From an uncultured Bacteroidales bacterium (lineage in GTDB: Bacteria; Bacteroidota; Bacteroidia; Bacteroidales; JAUNSR01): a stretch of 13,207 bases of DNA. A model generated the notes under the pieces. That model worked only from the letters and a program-made list of their open reading frames with translations, searched no databases and was not told where the DNA came from. How positions within the stretch are numbered: position 1 is the first letter of the stretch; each line of letters starts with the position of its first letter. The stretch spans positions 1-13,207 of the forward strand of contig CAMTOT010000045.1 in the NCBI GenBank assembly GCA_947074165.1, written 5' to 3'. The translations under genes were made by a program, and so were the position numbers. Below, one piece after another: positions 8,201-13,207 of the stretch.

Positions 8201-9147
8201 CCCAGTGTGCCATTGCCGGGCTGTCAGGAATAAACGAAGGAACAACTGCAGCTTCTGCAGGGCCGGTACATACAGCTATAGCATGCAATATCACGGATGC
8301 GCGTCGTAAGGCGTGCTGGAATCCGGTTTTGTTTCAGGTGCCGGGTGGAGACCTTCTTTTATTTTATAAGATAGGTACAAACGTTGGTGACTGGACTGGA
8401 TGGGTCGTTCGTTCAAAAGACGGTGGTAAAACATGGAGCAGTAGGGAAGCTCTTCCTAAGGGAGTTCTCGGACCGATAAAAAACAAACCTGAATTTATAG
8501 ACGGACGCATAATATCCCCGTCAAGTACTGAAGGTAAAAACGGATGGAGAGTTCACTTTGAGATCTCTGATGATATGGGTAAAACATGGAGAACCGTTGG
8601 TCCGCTTCAGGCCGAGATGGATCTGCCTACAGTATCACGCAAAGTCGGTATAGCCGACTCTGACGACCAGGAGGGTGGAGAAGCGATAAAAGATAAAGAT
8701 ATAAAACCTATTTATGCTATCCAGCCAAGTATATTACGCCATAAAGACGGACGCCTGCAGGTGCTTTGCCGCACGCGTAACGGCAAGCTTGCTACTGCCT
8801 GGAGCGGCGACAGAGGTGAGACATGGAGTAAGGTGACACTTCTCGATACACCTAATAATAACTCTGGTACAGACGCTGTAACACTGAAAAATGGTAAGCA
8901 CGCGCTTATATACAATAACTTTGAGACTTTACCGGGCACGCCAAAAGGACCACGCACTCCGCTTGCCGTTTCGCTGTCTGATGATGGTGTAAACTGGGAG
9001 CCAATGGTTATTCTTGAGGACTCTCCGGTAAGTCAATATTCTTATCCTTCTATAATAGAGGGTAGAGACGGTTCGCTTCATGCTATTTACACATGGAGAA
9101 GACAGCGAATCAAATACGCTAAAATCGATACTAAAAAACTTAAATGA
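5245..9147 (+). CDS. GH78 alpha-L-rhamnosidase fused to GH33 sialidase-like (Kdo hydrolase) domain
   Basis: A 1300-residue two-enzyme fusion. The signal peptide ends near residue 22. Residues about 25-902 are GH78: an Ig-like N domain (LDTSEPRFSWRLES), the Bac_rhamnosid_N sandwich (GMYELFINGKRVG), the (alpha/alpha)6 barrel with DCPQRNERQPWLGD (492-505, general acid E498) and GATTIWE (general base E789), then a C-terminal beta domain. After a linker of only about ten residues, residues 912-1300 form a six-bladed sialidase fold with Asp boxes at 1057-1064, 1108-1115 and 1187-1194, a degenerate one at 1245-1251, and YTWRRQRIKY at the end. Neither half looks broken. RG-II chain C is Rha-(1,5)-Kdo, and the same domain pair is recalled for BT1013, so the two halves probably remove rhamnose and then Kdo. 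True sialic acid cleavage is less likely: the usual N-terminal FRIP arginine is absent (FPECHG at 925-930). The stop overlaps the GH127 start. Confidence 0.9.
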   Translation: MRIAFLTLLVALCCIFPDTIVGKSVIVTSQKTEQLNNPIGLDTSEPRFSWRLESDSKNVLQTGYHILVASTVENLKEGKADLWDSGKVNSGDSQWITYGGKPLKSNQRGYWSIKSFTNKGESAWSEPAVFSVGLLKEAHWRGQWIGLDKAAPGDSETQWSRLSARYLRKEFQLNKAVKQATVHIAGLGMYELFINGKRVGEQVLAPNPTDYRKSIIYNSFDVTDMLDKSNAVGVTLGNGRYYTMRQNYKPYKIPNFGYPKLRFNLIVEYTDGTKETISSDASWRLSTDGPIRSNNEYDGEEYDARKEFTGWAQTGFDDSAWSAAQRVDIPSGTLKGAMSPGMKVLKTVEPVSITKNGDNYILDMGQNMVGWVKMKVKNANVNDTIRLRFAELLQKDGSLYVENLRDARVTDTYVSNGKENGNTWAPRFVYHGFRYVEVSGYKNPSVSDFVGEVVSDEVEMTGSFNSSNDILNKIHRNAWWGILGNYKGVPVDCPQRNERQPWLGDRTVGTMGESFLFGNGAIYSKWVNDITEAQREDGCIPDVAPAYWNYYSDNMTWPAALPIICDMLYTQYGNTMPIQKHYQSIKKWLNHMRDEYMTSELIVTKDKYGDWCVPPESLELIHSKDPSRQTEGALISTAYYIKIAKLMSKFAGINGLDTEQKEWADLEHRMTEAFNKKFLTVKGGTSQVPGHTLFPDSIFYGNNTVTSNILPLAFDIIPEQYREEVVKNVIASIITTNKGHISSGVIGVQWLMRELSRNGFADVAFLLASNKTYPSYGYMIEQGATTIWELWNGNTASPKMNSGNHVMLLGDLLVWYYENLAGIKSDSEKVGFRHMIMKPDFSIQNLSFVDASYMTPYGKVESKWRKTLQNLEWEVTIPANTTAELYLPDGRTEKIGSGKHTFKSVIPTVDAAVVTDEFLYDESSFPECHGATIVELKNGDLVASYFGGTKERNPDCCIWVSRKPKGAKVWSSPFIAADGVFDLTDPQCAIAGLSGINEGTTAASAGPVHTAIACNITDARRKACWNPVLFQVPGGDLLLFYKIGTNVGDWTGWVVRSKDGGKTWSSREALPKGVLGPIKNKPEFIDGRIISPSSTEGKNGWRVHFEISDDMGKTWRTVGPLQAEMDLPTVSRKVGIADSDDQEGGEAIKDKDIKPIYAIQPSILRHKDGRLQVLCRTRNGKLATAWSGDRGETWSKVTLLDTPNNNSGTDAVTLKNGKHALIYNNFETLPGTPKGPRTPLAVSLSDDGVNWEPMVILEDSPVSQYSYPSIIEGRDGSLHAIYTWRRQRIKYAKIDTKKLK
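5289..5314 (+). other. Strong hairpin in signal-peptide coding region of GH78-GH33
   Basis: The arms 5289-5299 and 5304-5314 can form 11 pairs, ten Watson-Crick (including ATTTCCCGA with TCGGGAAAT) and one G-T, around a CTAT loop. It starts 45 bases into the gene. No T-run follows, so it is not a standard intrinsic terminator. It may slow early ribosomes or polymerase, or protect a processed RNA end; function is unknown. Confidence 0.6.
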
Positions 9148-9152
9148 CAATG
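9144..9152 (+). promoter_or_regulatory. Stop/start overlap, translational coupling site
   Basis: ATGA at 9144-9147 is both the first start codon of the GH127 gene and the stop of the GH78-GH33 gene, and a second ATG lies at 9150-9152 in the same frame. Either start keeps the genes within reach of a terminating ribosome, so translation of GH127 is probably coupled to the fusion enzyme upstream. No Shine-Dalgarno sequence decides between the two starts. Confidence 0.6.
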
Positions 9153-11243
9153 AAAAGAATAGGCCTTCTTTCTATGCTTGCGTTAGCTTCCGTATCAGGA
9201 GCTAATGCACAGCATAACGGACTGACAGATACAAGCAAAAGTATTCACGCAAGGATGTCAAATACATCTGTAGATGCCGTAAAATGGAATAACGGTTTCT
9301 GGGGAGACCGATTTAATATATTTAGTAAAGTATCTCTGCAGAGTATGTGGAATACATGGAATACTCCGGAGGTATCTCACGGATTCCGTAATTTTGAGAT
9401 TGCGGCTGGTGTTTGTCCCGGTGAGCACTGGGGTCCTCCGTTTCATGACGGAGATATGTATAAATGGCTTGAAGGCGTAGCATCTATTTATGCTGTAAAT
9501 AAAGATCCTGAACTTAATAAACTGATGGATCATTTTATCTCACATATTGTAAAGGTGCAGCGTGCTGACGGTTACATACACACTCCGGTTATAATATCGG
9601 AAATGAATCAGGGCATTGACTCTCATGCTGCGGCTAAACAAACTGTAATAGGTACAAAAGTTGGAGAAGAGGATGAGAAAGGTGCTTTTGCGAATCGTCT
9701 TAACTTTGAAACTTACAACCTGGGGCATCTTATGATGGCGGGTATAATCCATAACCGTGCTACCGGAAAAACGGAACTACTGGAAGTTGCTAAAAGAGCC
9801 ACTGATTTCCTTTGCTATTTTTACGAAACGGCTTCTGCGGAACTTGCGCGTAACGCAATCTGCCCTTCTCACTATATGGGGGTAGTTGAGATGTATCGCG
9901 CTACAGGCAATCAGCGTTATCTTGAATTGTCGCAGAATCTGATAAATATACGCGGGATGGTAGAGAATGGCACTGACGATAATCAGGATCGTATACCTTT
10001 CCGTGAGCAGTATAATGCGATGGGTCATGCAGTAAGATCTAACTATCTGTACGCAGGTGTTGCGGATGTATATACAGAGACAGGCGAGGAGCAGCTAATG
10101 AAGAACCTGACAAGTATATGGAGTGATATAGTAAACAGAAAGATGTATATCACCGGAGCTTGCGGGGCTCTATATGACGGGACTTCTCCCGACGGTTGTG
10201 CTTATGAGCCCGACAGTATTCAGAAAGTTCACCAGAGTTTTGGTCGTCCGTATCAGCTTCCAAATAGCACGGCCCATAATGAAACCTGCGCTAATATAGG
10301 AAATATGCTTTTTAACTGGCGAATGCTTACAACGACAGGTGATGCTAAATATGCTGAGATTGTAGAAACTTGTCTTTATAACAGTGTTTTGAGCGGAATA
10401 AGCCTTGACGGAAAGAAATATTTTTATACTAACCCTCTTCGAATCAGTGATGATCTGCCTTATACTCTGCGCTGGCCCAAGGAGCGTACTGAGTATATAA
10501 GCTGTTTTTGTTGTCCCCCAAATACATTGCGTACTGTTTGTCAGGCTCAGAATTATGCTTATACGGTATCTGACAACTCGCTTTGGTGTCATCTTTACGG
10601 AGATAATACGCTCGATACTGAGATTAAGGGGATAGGTAAAGTGTCAATTACACAGGCTACTGATTATCCGTGGGATGGTGTAGTGAAATTCACTATAAAC
10701 TCTGTAAAAGGTAAAGGATCAAAACAACCATTCTCAATAAACCTGAGAGTACCTCAATGGTGCGACAATGTTGAACTTAAAGTGAATGGTGAAGTTGTGC
10801 CCGGCAACTGGCAGCCTGATACATACGCTACGGTAAATCGTAAATGGAAAAAAGGTGATCAGATAGAGTGGACTATGGATATGTCTGCAAAGATACTTGA
10901 AGCACATCCGCTTGCGGAAGAGATCCGTAATCAGGTGGTAGTGAAGAGGGGGCCGCTGGTTTACTGTCTTGAAAGCATTGATATTGACGGCAATCACAAA
11001 ATTGATGACGTGATGATACCTGCCGATATGAAATTTACTCCGGTAAAAACAGTTGTTGAAGGAAGTCCGATAGTAATGCTGGAAGGAATGGCTAAGTTGT
11101 CAAAACAACAAAGCTGGGAGAATACACTTTACAGAGAAGTGTCAAAAGAATCATCGCCTGTAAAAGTGAGACTTATACCTTATTATGCATGGGGTAACCG
11201 TGGAAAAGCGGAAATGACAGTATGGATGCCTTTGGCACGATAA
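9144..11243 (+). CDS. GH127 (DUF1680) hydrolase, likely aceric acid hydrolase
   Basis: Family GH127 contains cysteine-dependent beta-L-arabinofuranosidases and, from memory, the RG-II aceric acid hydrolase BT1003 acting on chain B; the operon favours the second. Seen: signal peptide ending ANA (about residue 22), then the DUF1680 fold over residues 30-690 with WNNGFWGDRF near the N-terminus. The metal and nucleophile cluster is intact: E380 and C382 in NETCANIG, then C456 and C457 in CFCCPPN, corresponding to E338, C340, C417 and C418 of Bifidobacterium HypBA1. The usual acid/base Glu of the family motif EAFGxxYxLPN appears here as Gln (Q364 in HQSFGRPYQLPN). The ATG at 9144 overlaps the previous TGA; a second ATG at 9150 gives MKRIGLLS, an equally good signal start. 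699 residues is usual length. It is followed after 21 bases by GH141. Family is secure; the substrate is inferred from context. Confidence 0.87.
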   Translation: MTMKRIGLLSMLALASVSGANAQHNGLTDTSKSIHARMSNTSVDAVKWNNGFWGDRFNIFSKVSLQSMWNTWNTPEVSHGFRNFEIAAGVCPGEHWGPPFHDGDMYKWLEGVASIYAVNKDPELNKLMDHFISHIVKVQRADGYIHTPVIISEMNQGIDSHAAAKQTVIGTKVGEEDEKGAFANRLNFETYNLGHLMMAGIIHNRATGKTELLEVAKRATDFLCYFYETASAELARNAICPSHYMGVVEMYRATGNQRYLELSQNLINIRGMVENGTDDNQDRIPFREQYNAMGHAVRSNYLYAGVADVYTETGEEQLMKNLTSIWSDIVNRKMYITGACGALYDGTSPDGCAYEPDSIQKVHQSFGRPYQLPNSTAHNETCANIGNMLFNWRMLTTTGDAKYAEIVETCLYNSVLSGISLDGKKYFYTNPLRISDDLPYTLRWPKERTEYISCFCCPPNTLRTVCQAQNYAYTVSDNSLWCHLYGDNTLDTEIKGIGKVSITQATDYPWDGVVKFTINSVKGKGSKQPFSINLRVPQWCDNVELKVNGEVVPGNWQPDTYATVNRKWKKGDQIEWTMDMSAKILEAHPLAEEIRNQVVVKRGPLVYCLESIDIDGNHKIDDVMIPADMKFTPVKTVVEGSPIVMLEGMAKLSKQQSWENTLYREVSKESSPVKVRLIPYYAWGNRGKAEMTVWMPLAR
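9179..9209 (+). other. Strong hairpin in signal-peptide coding region of GH127
   Basis: Arms 9179-9191 and 9198-9209 form twelve pairs (eleven Watson-Crick, one G-T) with one bulged T at 9189 and a six-base loop GTATCA. The core is TTAGCT plus CC against GGAGCTAA. It starts about 35 bases after the first ATG. There is no following T-run. Confidence 0.6.
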
Positions 11244-11264
11244 TATAAAGAGAGAATCATCACT

Positions 11265-13091
11265 ATGAAAAAAATATTATTAACAGGCTCCATGCTGCTT
11301 TGCATGGGCTACGCAGGAGCCGCGGATATTTATGTGTCACCTACCGGAAGCGATAAGAATCCCGGTACTGAGCAGCAACCGAAAGCTACTATTACGTCAG
11401 CACTTCGTCAGGCACGAGAGTTGCGCAGGCTTAATGATCCGTCTGTAAGCGGTGGTGTAACGCTTCACTTGTCATCCGGTAATCATTTTGTTTACGAGCC
11501 GGTATTTATCCGCCCCGAGGATAGCGGTACAAAAGAATCTCCTACGGTTATCACTTCTGCCGGTGATGCTGTAATAAGCGGAGGAGTGCGTATTGAGGGA
11601 TGGAAAAAGCAGGGCAAATTTTATGTAGCGGACGTACCTGCATTTAATGGTCGCCCTCTTGATTTTCGTCAGTTTTACGTAAACGGAAAGAAAGCTGTAA
11701 GAGCAAGAGATGTCTCCGACTTTGAGGATATGCATAAGATTATCAATAATGATCCTGAGAATGAAATATTATGGGTACCGGCTAAAGCTGTTCAGAAGAT
11801 CAAGAATGCCAAATATCCGGAAATGGTTCTTCATGAGATGTGGTGCATCGCAAATCTTCGCATCAGGTCAATTGATATTCATGGAGACAGCGCCGCGGTA
11901 AGATTTCATCAACCGGAAAGCAGAATACAGTTTGAACACCCATGGCCAAGACCAATGGTGACAACGACAGGACATAATTCTGCATTTTATCTTACCAATG
12001 CCATGGAGCTGCTTGACGAACCTGGAGAATGGTATCATGATATTGAGACTCGTAAGCTATACTATTATCCGCAGAAAGGAGAGAAAATGACTGAAGCTAT
12101 CGTGCCTGCGGTAGAAACGCTTGTCAATATAGAAGGAACGCTTGACAGACCGGTGTCTGATATTCGTTTTGAGAACGTTGCATTTGAATATACAACATGG
12201 ATGCGTCCTTCGCTTCTTGGTCACGTACCTCTTCAGGCGGGAATGTATCTTACAGACGGATATAAGCTTCGCCCACAGATGATCCGTCCTGACCGTAATC
12301 ATAAACTTGACAATCAGGGTTGGCTCGGACGACCTGCGTCGGCGGTGATGATTAAAGCTGCCAATGATATAGACTTTATCGGTTGTCGTTTTGAGCATCT
12401 TGCTTCGTCAGGATTAGACTATGAATGGGGAACTCACGGCGGTCTTGTTGAGAATTGCCTTTTTACTGATATAGGCGGCAACGGGATACTTGTCGGCAGT
12501 TTCAGTCCGGCGGCTCTTGAGACGCATTTCCCATACGATCCGGCAGATCAACGTGAGGTATGTTCGAATCTGACTATCTATAATAATGTAGTAAAGAACG
12601 TCACTAACGAAGACTGGGGTACACTTGGAATCTGCGCCGGTTATGTGAAACATATCCGCATTGAACATAATGAAATAAGCGATGTGTCTTACTCCGGCAT
12701 CAATTTGGGATGGGGATGGACACAGACTGTCAACTGTATGAGAAATAATGAGGTTCACCGTAATCTGATTTACAACTTTGGCAAGCATATGTATGATGTA
12801 GCAGGTATATATACTCTTGGTGCTCAGCCAAAATCGTATGTTACAGAGAACTGTGTTCACACAATATACAAACCATCCTACGTACATGATCCAAACCACT
12901 GGTTTTGGTTGTATACAGATGAGGGTTCTGCATTTATTACCGTTAAAGATAACCATACAGAGAGTGATAAGTTTCTGCAAAATGCCAACGGACCATGCAA
13001 CAACTGGACAAACAACGGTCCGGAGGTTAATGATTCGATCAAGTCAAAAGCAGGACTTAAGAACCCTCTTCCTTATTTTCTTAAGAATTGA
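11265..13091 (+). CDS. GH141 parallel beta-helix alpha-L-fucosidase, secreted
   Basis: Predicted GH141 enzyme; the recalled B. thetaiotaomicron relative BT1002 is an alpha-L-fucosidase that cuts the fucose of RG-II chain A. Seen: signal peptide ending AGA (about residue 19), then the opening IYVSPTGSDKNPGT common to right-handed beta-helix enzymes, an inserted beta domain (roughly 95-290), and helix rungs with the repeating pattern seen in IRFENVAFEYT, IDFIGCRFEHLA, GLVENCLFTDIGGNG, LTIYNNVVKNVTN and IRIEHNEISDVS. D511 (in YDVAGIYTLG) and D552 (in LYTDEGS) are 41 apart, the same gap as the D523 and D564 I recall as catalytic in BT1002. 608 residues agrees with the family. Start is 21 bases after GH127 with GAGAG upstream. 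It ends 21 bases before the next gene. A GH141 xylanase activity is also known, but the neighbours argue for RG-II. Confidence 0.83.
   Translation: MKKILLTGSMLLCMGYAGAADIYVSPTGSDKNPGTEQQPKATITSALRQARELRRLNDPSVSGGVTLHLSSGNHFVYEPVFIRPEDSGTKESPTVITSAGDAVISGGVRIEGWKKQGKFYVADVPAFNGRPLDFRQFYVNGKKAVRARDVSDFEDMHKIINNDPENEILWVPAKAVQKIKNAKYPEMVLHEMWCIANLRIRSIDIHGDSAAVRFHQPESRIQFEHPWPRPMVTTTGHNSAFYLTNAMELLDEPGEWYHDIETRKLYYYPQKGEKMTEAIVPAVETLVNIEGTLDRPVSDIRFENVAFEYTTWMRPSLLGHVPLQAGMYLTDGYKLRPQMIRPDRNHKLDNQGWLGRPASAVMIKAANDIDFIGCRFEHLASSGLDYEWGTHGGLVENCLFTDIGGNGILVGSFSPAALETHFPYDPADQREVCSNLTIYNNVVKNVTNEDWGTLGICAGYVKHIRIEHNEISDVSYSGINLGWGWTQTVNCMRNNEVHRNLIYNFGKHMYDVAGIYTLGAQPKSYVTENCVHTIYKPSYVHDPNHWFWLYTDEGSAFITVKDNHTESDKFLQNANGPCNNWTNNGPEVNDSIKSKAGLKNPLPYFLKN
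11289..11308 (+). other. Hairpin in signal-peptide coding region of GH141
   Basis: CCATGC (11290-11295) pairs with GCATGG (11302-11307) around a six-base loop, with a T-G pair at 11289/11308. A competing longer pairing is possible between GGCTCC (11286-11291) and GGAGCC (11316-11321). It starts about 25 bases after the start codon. Confidence 0.45.
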
Positions 13092-13112
13092 TACTCTACA
13101 GAACACGCAAGA

Positions 13113-13207
13113 ATGAAAAACAAGATTAAATTATTGATGGTTGCCGGAGCGATGAGTGCTCCGGCTTTCGCACAAACATGGATATGGTACCCGGGCGATT
13201 ATGAGAT
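13113..13207 (+). CDS. Start of a GH78 alpha-L-rhamnosidase (partial, cut by window edge)
   Basis: Only 31 codons are present. They encode a clear signal peptide (MKNKIKLL start, cut after PAFA at residue 20) followed by QTWIWYPGDYEI at the very edge. A WIWYPGDYEIW opening is what I remember for BT1001-type GH78 rhamnosidases of RG-II loci, where the enzyme removes rhamnose from a side chain, probably chain B. The gene begins 21 bases after GH141 and so belongs to the same operon. The catalytic domain lies outside the window, so the family call rests on this short motif and on context. Confidence 0.65.
   Translation, partial: MKNKIKLLMVAGAMSAPAFAQTWIWYPGDYE
13143..13165 (+). other. Hairpin in signal-peptide coding region of partial GH78
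   Basis: GCCGGAGC (13143-13150) pairs perfectly with GCTCCGGC (13158-13165), with a possible G-T pair inside and a short loop. It is GC-rich and starts 30 bases after the start codon, the same place as in the GH95 gene. No T-run follows. Confidence 0.55.

Noticed and set aside
8246..8260. CTGCAG-CTT-CTGCAG repeat/hairpin inside the sialidase domain
   Set aside because: A six-base stem is expected several times by chance in a window of this size, and it encodes ordinary residues in an intact fold.
9061..9143. Terminator or promoter between the fusion gene and GH127
   Set aside because: The genes overlap and no stem followed by a T-run or TAnnTTTG box is present.
7981..9147. Separate sialidase gene downstream of the rhamnosidase
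   Set aside because: The frame is continuous from the GH78 domain, with no stop, no second signal peptide and no start context, so it is a fusion.
12414..12980. A 188-codon minus-strand open frame inside GH141
   Set aside because: Antisense shadow of the beta-helix gene; rich in Ile, Cys and Tyr with no domain or start signal.
12817..13116. A plus-strand frame across the end of GH141 into the next gene
   Set aside because: Out of frame with two real genes and without any recognisable sequence or start context.
1..13207. Mobile element, CRISPR, tRNA or phage-like content
   Set aside because: No terminal repeats, transposase motifs, regularly spaced repeats or RNA gene signatures were seen; coding sequence fills nearly the whole window.

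Overview
The window is a single-strand, tightly packed run of six complete secreted carbohydrate-active enzymes plus the start of a seventh, all on the + strand. It looks like a member of the Bacteroidota: the enzyme families are typical of that group, spacers are short and AT-rich with weak or absent Shine-Dalgarno sequences, and all seven products begin with an export signal. The family combination (GH95, GH105, GH140, GH78-GH33 fusion, GH127, GH141, GH78) is the signature of a polysaccharide utilization locus for rhamnogalacturonan II (RG-II), the most complex plant pectin. From memory, the first four genes match in order BT1010 to BT1013 of Bacteroides thetaiotaomicron, and the last three resemble BT1003, BT1002 and BT1001. 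Here the two blocks are joined in one operon. These locus matches are recalled, not searched.

Layout: bases 1-45 appear to be sequencing-adapter residue, so the left edge is probably a contig end. Then follow GH95 (96-2546), GH105 (2558-3769), GH140 (3793-5238), GH78-GH33 fusion (5245-9147), GH127 (9144-11243, start overlapping the previous stop), GH141 (11265-13091) and a partial GH78 (13113 to the edge). Spacers are 6 to 23 bases, with one overlap. I see no internal promoter, terminator, RNA gene, mobile element or CRISPR, and no stretch over 300 bases without a gene.

How the genes work together (inferred from the RG-II pathway): GH95 would remove terminal L-galactose from side chain A. 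GH141 would cut the fucose of chain A. GH140 would release the apiose that anchors chains A and B. GH127 would act on the aceric acid of chain B, and the partial GH78 on a rhamnose linkage, probably in chain B. The GH78-GH33 fusion would take apart the Rha-Kdo disaccharide of chain C. GH105 would remove the unsaturated uronate left at backbone ends by a lyase. Most signals are Spase I-type and the only lipoprotein candidate lacks an obvious surface-export tag, which fits periplasmic digestion after import. The SusC/SusD importer, regulator, backbone lyase and several RG-II enzymes are not in this window.

Beyond the enzymes, the notable signals are an apparent Glu-to-Gln change at the presumed GH127 acid/base position, a sialidase fold without the usual N-terminal FRIP arginine, and stable predicted hairpins inside the signal-peptide coding region of five of the seven genes.
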